Part shown: positions 13,201 to 24,492 of the stretch, in pieces
How the letters are laid out: every line of letters starts with the position of its first letter
How positions within the stretch are numbered: position 1 is the first letter of the stretch
From: Lingula anatina
Lineage: Eukaryota; Brachiopoda; Lingulata; Lingulida; Lingulidae
Assembly: GCF_001039355.2 (NCBI RefSeq)
Contig: NW_019775436.1
Coordinates: 475,617 to 539,616, forward strand
Direction of reading: 5' to 3'
Length of the DNA: 64,000 nucleotides
Translations under genes and position numbers: made by a program
The notes under the pieces: model-generated
The model's database searches: none
What the model was told of the DNA's origin: nothing
The model's input: only the letters and a program-made list of their open reading frames with translations

Positions 13201-15223
13201 TCTCTACAAAAGGAAGAAAAGAAGTAGAATGACATAAATAAGGCTCGAGGTATGAAATATTTCCATCACAAATGTATGAGATAAAAAAAAATGTGGGATA
13301 TCATGTATTTTCAAAAGATGTTTTTGTCTTTTTATCTAAGGGAGTGTAATGCACAACATTTCAGTATCAAATGCAACTAAAATTATCAATATAAAAGAGA
13401 CACCTATAACAACATTTTTGAAAATATAATCTTTTATGCGTTTTGTTGTCGGAGGTGCCACATGGCCTTTGGCACCAAGTTAGTATTGGGCCTATCAGTC
13501 CCGCATTATCAGTTGGAGACCGGTTTAAATCTGCATGTCGGCTAGAGGTTTATTTTGAACTAAAATAATAAAGTAAACTAAAGGAATTTCACCGTAACAT
13601 TCGGGTCCTTGGCGTCACACTACCCCGATACTGCATGTGTTACAGGTCCTACATCACAAGCAAACAAAAAATGTGAGGAAGCTTTTCACTTTGTTTATTC
13701 ACACATACATTAAGGGACCGTTCACATGAAATATCTATTTTCTAAAAATAAAGATACCGCCAATATCTTTATTTTTAGAAAATAGATTTTTCATGTGAAC
13801 GGTCCCATACTTCTCATCGCATGGGCGTTCGCCGCTCTGGATGACATTCAAGCACATGCAGCTCTGCTTGCAGTATTTTGTGGCTGCATGTGGTATTTTG
13901 TTGGTGCCCAAGTTTATCTTTATATTATATGTCATGCTGACATGTTTTTACTTTGATTTTATGCATTTTTAACTGAGCAGAAGTTTAAGTAAGTTACCAT
14001 TTAGCATGCTATCCAAAGCCTGTTACCTGAATGGCAGGATCTGGACTGAATGTGTATTAAAAAAAAAAAACATTGCACCACTTTCAAATTTTTTCTTGAC
14101 AAAAAACACAGTACTTTTTTAGGCCTTAAAAGGAAGTTGAAACCTTATCTATATGAAACATGAAGCCTCTTCTATCTTGAACACTTACGAAATATTTAGG
14201 GCAGTTATACAAACCTCTATGCCGTGAGAACAATCACACGTGCATAGTTGACATGCAATCAGAGAGGAAAATGTCCATATAAACTCACCTTTGAAAGCAG
14301 CTCACTTCCTTTCATTAACACAATCATTTGTTAAGTATACTAAATTGTCACATGATTTTCCTGATTACACACATGCATGTTTGTACACGTGTGGGCACAC
14401 ACACACACATACACACACACACACACACATTTTAAACATATGGGCAAAAGATGACTTATTTGACCAACAAAAGGAAAAATAAATTTTTGCTAATTTGATG
14501 TCTCACTGAAAAAAAAACTAAGGATTTGATTATAATTCCATCTTTATCTTAGAGAGAGAGAGAGAGAGAGAGAGAGCTGAATAAAACCATCGGCCATTAA
14601 CTGAAATAATGACTGCCTGTCCACCTAGAGACTTCTCATCACAAGGATTACAGAATATTTCTTTCCTAAAAGAATGCCACTAAATTAAAACCAGGAGTCA
14701 GTTTTGGATTAACAAAAGAACTTAAGTCTTATGTTGTTCGTAACTGTTAAAACAACATTTTCTTTTCCACATTGTCCCCACAGGAATGACAAAACTGCAC
14801 GAGAAAATTTCACCTTTTTATTATATTAAAAGAAAAGAAAGAAATAAGAACTAATGCTGTAGACTGGTACTTAATGGACCACTACATATTTATTTTATTT
14901 TAAATTTTACCATTTGAAGCCCTATCTTGGTTCTCATTATAGTGATGTTTGGGGTTGCTGAATCAAGGGACGTAATTAAGTTCAGGTCTCGTATGGAAGG
15001 TGGAAATGAGATCGGCACATGTCATCTTATACTAGAAATTATTGCTTGACGTAAGGGTGCCATATCCTCCTTCCAGAGGATATTAAAACCCATATTGTGG
15101 TGTCTTGATATCAAAATAATGACAAGTACAGACTATTATAGTTACCTAAGACCGGAAAGCAGACTAACTCAGATCAGTGAAGAACCTAGCTGGTAAACCT
15201 TGCTCTGAGGTTTTGTGACATAT

Positions 15224-15278
<55 letters not shown>

Positions 15279-16256
15279 TGTGTGAGAGAGAAAGAGAGAG
15301 TGAGAGAGAGATCCCTATAAATCTTATATTTTAAGGCCTTTATAATATGATCTAGTTGATGGATGAATGAGACAGGAGTGAGTTCATTTGTCCAAATTAA
15401 GTGAAAACTTAAGAGCTTGCTTTACTCTTGAGACTCGTATTATATTGTGACTACTGCTTGCAGGTATAGGTCAATAAGCCACTGTTACCGGTAGTGCCAT
15501 CAAATAATCAGTGTAATTGCCTTGTTAACTACAATGCACTGTGTGGGGGGTGAGTGTTTCACAGTGGAAGTAAAACTATATTTGTCCTTTTCTAAAAAAC
15601 AGGGGCAGATCCAGAGATATTTTCTGACAGTCTTCCAAATTATCTTTGTTCATCAATCCTCCATTTTGACTGTTGTCCGACAGAAAACATTAGATACCTG
15701 ACAATGTAAACTTGAAAAATCTCACCGTCTTCCGGAAGACCCAAAAGACGGCCTAAATCCGCCCCTGAAAAAGACAATGTATAGGTTAACTACAGGGCTT
15801 TAAGTCCTCTCTTGTGTTATGAAGATAAAAGATTGAATCATTTCTAAAGAGAGAAAACATGTTTTTCTACCCAATGATGTTTTGATCCTTTATCAAAGGG
15901 CCTTGATCACACAACTGACTGGCTATTGATCTGTAGATGTGATAAAAGTCTTTGATGTGAACTGGATGAGAAGAGCACATTAGTATTATGGAGTGAGATC
16001 TGTATTTTTTTTTTTTTTTTAATCAATTTCATGACTGATGTGGCTGGTAGACCTGCCGAGGTCCACTGAATATTGCAGTAGAGAAGATATGGTTGAGATT
16101 TTTTAATAAGTTGAAAATATTATTATTATTATTATCAGACATGAGCTTTTTCCACGGAAATGCGGAATTTTTGTGTTTTTAAATTCACTTCTGATTGTTC
16201 CTAAAATTTGTCAAGATCCACAAAAAAAATCTGGGTGTTGGTCCCATGATAAATGC

Positions 16257-16291
<35 letters not shown>

Positions 16292-19200
16292 AGGCTCATG
16301 TCTGTATTATTTATTAATCTATTTTTTTTTTTTTTTTTTTTTTTGGAGAGAAGATTCTGTGATAGTTACTTATTATTAATGTCTTTCTGTTCTATTTCAG
16401 ATGTATGGAATGACCTGGTTAATAGATCTGTCCAGCTACATTGATGATTTAGAAGTCTTAGTCCTCATTACCTCAGCTATATGTCATGATCTGGGGCATC
16501 CAGGGTATAATAATGCCTACCAGGTCTGTGGGATTAATAATGTTGTTAATTTGTGTAATGGATTCCTACCTGGTCTGTCAGACTGATAATTATTTTGATA
16601 TGAGTAACGTAATCCATAACAGGTCAACCAGATTGATAGTTACTTTGATTTGAGTAGTCAGATTTATAATTGAAATAAATAAATAAATAAATGTTTACAT
16701 ATTTATATATTTTGAGTAATGAATTTCTACCTGTCAGATTGATAATTATTTTGATATGAGTAATAAATTCCTTACAGGTAAATCAGATTGGTTAGTATTG
16801 GTTTAAATAGTAAATTCTAGCTGAAACTGTTACATTGAGAACAGTTGTAATTTGAGAAATGACATTAAATCAATATATTTTGAACTTATATTAGCACTTT
16901 GTGCCTTGTACCCTTTTTTCAGATCAATGCAAGAACAGAGCTGGCTCTGCGCTACAATGATATCTCTCCTCTGGAAAACCACCACTGTTCTGTTGCCTTC
17001 GAGATTCTGGAGAAGAACAATGCAAATATATTCAGGAATGTACCAGTCGACACATTTAAAAGAATCAGGGAAGGCATGATCAAGTAAGACCCCATTTTCA
17101 TAGATTTTAGATCGATCTATCCCTGTGGGGAGTCTCACTTGATTACTGTCAGCTTAGCCGGCTTAAGCGTCTGTCCCGCCTACTGAAAGCTGTAAGGGGG
17201 TAATTAACTATGGTGCGCGCTTGGCTGATTGCAATTTAGCGTGAACCCCCAGGGAGTTCGGTCGATCTAAATCTTAATCCCTGGATCGATCTAAATCTCT
17301 GGGAATACACCCTAAGCGTCTCACTTAAGGGAAACAGGTCAGCTGGTTTAAGGGATACCAACTCTGTGAGATCCATATTTCACAATTAATACATTGTTAA
17401 CAACGCGTGGAAACGTAGAAATATAACGATTTCTGTATTACCACCAAAACAGTGGTAATGAGGCGAAAATCACTATCTTGTATCATTTTACATATTATTC
17501 AGTGATTCAGTGCATTGGTAGAAACCTGATAACCACAATGATTTATAACAATGGAACAACTGTACTGGAAAATTATTTCCAGTTATTTTTTTTCTTTTTT
17601 TGTCAATGAATGAGAGTTTTCACTTTTAAGTTAGATTATAGTATGTATATGAGTCTGTCACTGTACACATCACACATTTCTCCAGCTGAATATTAGTGAA
17701 TACCCTTTTTCCCTCCAGGTGCATTCTAGCCACAGATATGGCCAAACACTCTGAGATTGTCAACAATTTCAAGTCACTCATACCAAACTTTGATTTTAAG
17801 AACAAAGAACACAAATCTCTGGTAAGTTTTGCTGGTAAATTCAGGAATTGAACAGTATTGAATTGAATAGTTTAAAAAAAAAGAAAGTGTGTGTACTAAC
17901 ATTATTATTAATTATGCTCCTTTAATTTTCAGAACTACATGCGTATATTAATTGAATATTTCTTGGTTGATTTTACCAGCATTAGATATAAAAAGTTATA
18001 TTGTTGGTTGGAAATTAAAATTATTGGTAACTTGCTCAAACAAAAATATGGTGTGGGTAGGTAACTTGCATAAAACAGAACCTTAAGCATAATACAATGT
18101 ACCGATTTGAATGCTACAGTGTAAATTGACAGAAAAAAACATAATCGATATTGAAAAGAAACCACATTTGTAGACTTCTGTGAAACTTATTTGTGTTTCC
18201 CTTTCAGCTAATGATGATCCTGATTAAGGTGGCAGATATTTCAAATGAGGCACGTCCACTGGAGGTGGCAGAACCTTGGCTGGACTGTCTCCTTACAGAG
18301 TTCTTCACACAGGTAGGACTTTGTCTCAACTCACACAATCTCGCTGTCTCTATATTAACATAATCTCACTTTCACTGCTAATGCAATCTGTTTCACTGTT
18401 TCACCTGACCCAATNCGATTAACTTAAATTTGATTGTACCATTTTTAGTTATATGTATTTTTTGCATATTTTTAAAATTCTTGTTGCATGTTTACAGCTT
18501 GTCAAGCACAAGACTGGTGGCTGTGTCCCTTATTTTGTGTATGTGGGGGTCTAAAAGAATGCGCTTGCTCCAGCTGGTGGTACAATATTCGGAGGCGGTA
18601 TCGCCTCTCTGATCCTCTAGTTATTAATGTCTTTCTGTTCTATTTCAGATGTATGGAATGACCTGGTTAATAGATCTGTCCAGCTACATTGATGATTTAG
18701 AAGTCTTAGTCCTCATTACCTCAGCTATATGTCATGATCTGGGGCATCCAGGGTATAATAATGCCTACCAGGTCTGTGGGATTAATAATGTTGTTAATTT
18801 GTGTAATGGATTCCTACCTGGTCTGTCAGACTGATAATTATTTTGATATGAGTAACGTAATCCATAACAGGTCAACCAGATTGATAGTTACTTTGATTTG
18901 AGTAGTCAGATTTATAATTAAAATAAATAAATAAATAAATGTTTACATATTTATATATTTTGAGTAATGAATTTCTACCTGTCAGATTGATAATTATTTT
19001 GATATGAGTAATAAATTCCTTACAGGTAAATTAGATTGGTTAGTATTGGTTTAAATAGTAAATTCTAGCTGAAACTGTTACATTGAGAACAGTTGTAATT
19101 TGAGAAATGACATTAAATCAATATATTATGAACTTATATTAGCACTTTGTGCCTTGTACCCTTTTTTCAGATCAATGCAAGAACAGAGCTGGCTCTGCGC

Positions 19201-22186
19201 TACAATGATATCTCTCCTCTGGAAAACCACCACTGTTCTGTAGCCTTCGAGATTCTGGAAAAGAACAATGCAAATATATTCAGGAATGTACCAGTCGACA
19301 CATTTAAAAGAATCAGGGAAGGCATGATCAAGTAAGACCCTATTTCCATAGATTTTAGATCGATCTATCCCTGTGGGGAGTCTCACTTGATTACTGTCAG
19401 CTTAGCCGGCTTAAGCGTCTGTTCCGCCTACTGAAAGCTGTAAGGGGGTAATTAAGTATGGTGCGCGCTCGGCTGATTGCAATTTAGCGTGTACCCCCAG
19501 GGAGTTCGGTCGATCTAAATCTTAATCCCTGGATCGATCTAAATCTCAGGGAATACACCCTAAGCGTCTCACTTAAGGGAAACAGGTCAGCTGGTTTAAG
19601 GGATACCAACTCTGTGAGATCCATATTTCACAATTAATAAATTGTAAACAACGCGTAGAAACGTAGAAATATAACGATTTCTGTATTACCACCAAAACAG
19701 TGGTAATGAGGCGAAAATCACTATCTTGTATCATTTTACATATTATTCAGTGATTCAGTGCATTGGTAGAAACCTGATAACAACAATTATCTATAACAAT
19801 GGAACAACTGTACTGGAAGATTATTCCCAGTTTTTTTATGTACAGACACAGATGTGTCTGTACATATTGCCATCACCTGCGTCTGTCGTTGCCTATCATG
19901 TCGCCGTCGCCGTGCACTTTCAGCGTTAACACCATAAGTGGAAGACAATTTTACTTTTTGGCTTTATATTTACAGAGCTGACTAATATTCATAAAACGCT
20001 TATCAAGTTAAAAAATCAGCATGATCGGGCCATTATTGTAGAATTTATGCTGTTTTTTCACTTTTTAGCATATATGTAACACTGTTAACACATTTCAAGG
20101 AAAACCGATAGGCCTGTTGTCATGAAACTCACAGGAGTAATCAATCTTACTAAAACGCTTATCAAGTTAAAAAATCGGCATGATCGGGCCACTATTTTAG
20201 TAGTAATGCTGTTTTTTCACTTTTCAGCATATATGCAACACTGTTAACACATTTCAAGGAAAACCGATAGACCTGTTGTCATGAAACTCACAGGAGTAAT
20301 CAATCTTACTAAAACGCAGGTCAAGTTCGAAAATCAGCATGATCGGGTCATTATTGTAGAAGTTATGCTGTTTTTTCACTTTTCCGCATATATGCAACAT
20401 ATTATAAATATATTATAAAGTTATACACTTTCAAAGTGTGAACTTGAACTCCCATGGGCCTGAATCCTTATGCTTGTTACACATTTTACTTACATTGGTA
20501 TTACCTGTTGAGCATGATTAAAATTTGATGTTGAATTTGCAGTTTAACATAATGTACTTTTGCATCAGAATTGACAGTAGCCTATTTTGTGCATAGTTAT
20601 TTCCTTTTTTTTGTCTGTACATTTGACAGCTTTGCTGCCTTGTTTTTTTTCCTTGTCAATGAATGAGAGTTTTCACTCTTAAGTTAGATTATAGTATGTA
20701 TATGAGTCTGTCACTGTACACATCACACATTTCTCCAGCTGAATATTAGTGAATACCCTTTTTCCCTCCAGGTGCATTCTAGCCACAGATATGGCCAAAC
20801 ACTCTGAGATTGTCAACAATTTCAAGTCACTCATACCAAACTTTGATTTTAAGAACAAAGAACACAAATCTCTGGTAAGTTTTGCTGGTAAATTCAGGAA
20901 TTGAACAGTATTGAATTGAATAGTTAAAAAAAAGAAAGTGTGTGTACTAACAGACTTGATCTTTGTAGCTTATGCTCCTTTAATTTTCAGAACTGCGTGC
21001 GTATATTAATTGAATATTTCTTGGTTGATTTTACCAGCATTAGATATAAAAAGTTATATTGTTGGTTGGAAATTAAAATTATTGGTAACTTGCTCAAACA
21101 AAAATATGGTGTGGGTGGGTAACTTGCATAAAACAGAACCTTAAGCATAATACAATGTACCGATTTGAATGCTACAGTGTAAATTGACAGAAATAAACAT
21201 AATCGATATTGAAAAGAAACCACATTTGTAGACTTCTGTGAAACTTATTTGTGTTTCCCTTTCAGCTAATGATGATCCTGATTAAGGTGGCAGATATTTC
21301 AAATGAGGCACGTCCCCTGGAGGTGGCAGAACCTTGGCTGGACTGTCTCCTTACAGAGTTCTTCACACAGGTAGGGCTTTGTCTCAACTCACACAATCTC
21401 GCTGTCTCTATTAACATAATCTCACTTTCACAGCTAATGCAATCTGTTTCACTGTTTCGCCTGACCCAGTCTCACTGTCTCAGCCAATGATCTCCTTGTT
21501 ACAACTAACACAAAATCTTTGTCACAGGCAACATATTTTCCTTGTTTTAACTAAAACAGTATCTTAGTCAAAGCCAACAAATACTTGTCACAGCTAAAGC
21601 GATTTCTTGGAGACAGTACACACAATCTCGTGGTCAGATTTTTTTAGCAATCCTCAGTTAGTATAGATGTGATTTATATATTCTGGCTCTTATACAACTG
21701 AAATATCTGAGGCCATAACCTTTTGAAACAAATGTACTCGTACCACGAAACACTGTTATAAAGATAGTACCTATGAAATTATACTTTCAGAGTGATGTGG
21801 AGAAGCTGGAAGGATTGCCCGTTGCTCCTTTTATGGACCGGGAAAAAGTCACCAAATCATCGTCTCAGATGGGCTTTATCAAATATGTTCTTCTTCCTCT
21901 TTTCGAAGCTCTGGGAGAATTATTTCCATGTATAGAGGTAGGTTATATGACCACCCAATTTAAGTATTATTATTTGGGCATTTCAAATTCATAATATTTA
22001 TGTATGTAATGGATCTAGAGTAAGTTGTAAAGATTTATGGGATTTTATGTAAAAAGCTAATTAGCAAGATGTTGTCAAGACAGTTATCTCATCTAGTTGT
22101 TCAAAGCTTTAGAGGGTGTTTTATCCGACTCAGTCCATGTGTTATTTTTGTAAAGCATTTGTTGGCTTATTGTTTTCTCCTCAGAA

Positions 22187-22255
<69 letters not shown>

Positions 22256-24446
22256 TGATAAAATCTTATATTCTCCAGGAGCAGATTATAGAACCTGTTC
22301 GTATAGGTCTGAAGTACTACACAGACATGCACAGCGCACAACAGGAAGAACTAATTAAGAGGCGGGGTAGCCGGGAACTCACTGGAGAACTCACAGACGA
22401 ACTCAGGTCTGCGTTAGACATGCCAAAGATTGAAGAGACAGAAATTGCTTCCCCGGCAGGTGCCAGTTATAGTAAACCAGAGAACGGAAAAATCAAATCC
22501 TGATACTGTTTATGTTGTTGGCATGAAATTGGGGGAATAATTATTTGCCAAAAAGGTTGAAGTAAGCAATCAACCAATGTATATTATTGCAAACTGATTG
22601 AAGAACAACATTATTTGCCCAAAAAAGGCAAAAGCAGCAGACCAACAGTGAGTTATATTCGCTGAAAAAAAAAAAGAAAAACAAAGCAAAAATGGCTTTT
22701 TATGGAGAGTGAAAATGTTAAAATCATTTGAACAAATGAGTAGGTGACCAAGAAGCAGCAGTGTCCTCTTTTTATATGCTGCAGTATGCTAGCCAGTTTA
22801 GAAACTTGAGATGTATCCATAGATACCAGCAACTTATTTTTAAGAAAGAAGTTGGGACACAAGGGTTTGCTTGTAAAATCTTGGTTGTTATATCGAGGGA
22901 AAGGAACAATTCTTTCACCAAGTTACATTTCACTGCCGAAGGAAGCGGGTAATGATGGACAAAAAAATGTCTCCTCACCATTCAAACTGAAATTAAATGT
23001 AGAGATGTTTGCGTGATGAACAGTGTAACTGGCCCCAGCTTCACAAAAAAACTTGTCTAAGAACTTAATTACCATGGTTACATGGTCACATGGGCACATC
23101 TTACCCTATCAGGAGTAGTGTAACAGCACTCTCATGGAAATCCTAGTCAACTAAGCCAAGGAACTGACTTCAGTTTTTTAGTGAAACTGGGGCCTGGAAC
23201 TGGATTCCGTTAAACCTATCATTCTAATTCGATAGTTGCAATTGAGATGAAAAGTGCAGTCTACTATGAATCGGTTAAATTCACTGAAATGAAGCAATTA
23301 GGCAGTTTCACGAAGTGCAGTAAATGGCTTCCATTTTTATACTAAAGTCACTAAATTAAAATTTTTTGAGTAAAGGCCAACTTTTGACCAAATTTGCTCA
23401 AAAAGAGCATCACTTACCCCCTTTTTTGTTTCTAAAATGTTATTTTAATTTTCTTAATGTGCCATGATTGCAGTTCATTAAAAATTGGATAATGTGAAAT
23501 TTCAAAACAACAGGGAAACATGGTGGAACTATAAAAGGCAAAGTAAATTTTTATTTTTATTTTTAATTAATATTAAAAGCCCTGGTTCAGTTAAGATGTA
23601 GAAAATTTTCCAATGGAACTGATAGGTACTGTGTAACTCCCTCACTGTCCAGATTGATGTTTTATCCTACTACCAATGTTACAATCTGAAGAAATATGCT
23701 TTCGAAGTATTTAGTAAGGTTAAGGTGGCCTAATTTTGGCAATAAATGTTCACATTTGGATTGTGGCGACCCCTTTGCACACCCCCTCCCCCCAACCTCA
23801 ATCTCCCTTTCAGCACATTCTGTTTAACGTCTTTAGAATCATTAGAATGGTTGTGCAATAATTCTTTATGTTTCATTGTTTAGTTTGTAATAAGCCATCA
23901 TAAGATTATTTATTTTAGGTCTTTGTTTTCCTTTTGTATGTCATCCTCTTCACAACTTGCNCTTAGTCAAAGTCAACAAATGCTTGTCACAGCTAAAGCG
24001 ATTTCTTGGAGACAGTACACACAATCTCGTGGTCAGATTTTTTTAGCAATCCTCAGTTAATATAGATGTCATTTATATTTTCTGGCTCTTATACAACTGA
24101 AATATCTGAGGCCATAACCTTTTGAAACAAATGCACTTGAACTACTAAACACTGTTGTAAAGATAGTACCTGTGAAATTATACTTTCAGAGTGATGTGGA
24201 GAAGCTGGAAGGATTGCCCGTTGCTCCTTTTATGGACCGGGAAAAAGTCACCAAATCATCGTCTCAGATGGGCTTTATCAAATATGTTCTTCTTCCTCTC
24301 TTCGAAGCTCTGGGAGAATTATTTCCATGTATAGAGGTAGGTTATATGACCACCAAGTTTTAGTATTATTATTTTGGCATTACAAATTCATAATATTAAT
24401 GTATGTATGGGATCAAGTGTGAGTTGTAGAGATTTATGGGAAATGA

Positions 24447-24492
<46 letters not shown>

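Larger units (their letters stand above)
12449..16400. other. Long PDE9A intron
   Basis: No coding evidence. Holds a palindromic element (13714-13806), CA repeats (14396-14430), a GA tract (14552-14577), a TTTA tract (15218-15280), a complete 15600-15767 MITE and poly-T tracts. Confidence 0.8.
16369..18415. repeat. Duplicated block 2, first copy
   Basis: Carries four PDE9A exons (HD motif to metal aspartate), repeated at 18618-21467. Ends at the N of 18416. Confidence 0.85.
18618..21467. repeat. Duplicated block 2, second copy
   Basis: Same four exons, with an extra insertion of about 0.8 kb at 19838-20643 in one intron. The 200 bases before 18618 (18417-18617) have no counterpart in copy 1. 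Confidence 0.85.
21559..23960. repeat. Duplicated block 3, first copy
   Basis: Carries the last two PDE9A exons and part of the 3' flank; repeated at 23962-26186 in direct orientation. Confidence 0.85.

Noticed and set aside
22069-22503. 144-codon frame starting before the TA tract and joining the PDE9A last exon
   Set aside because: The upstream half is intron and (TA)n coding YIYI. The real exon starts at the acceptor at 22279.
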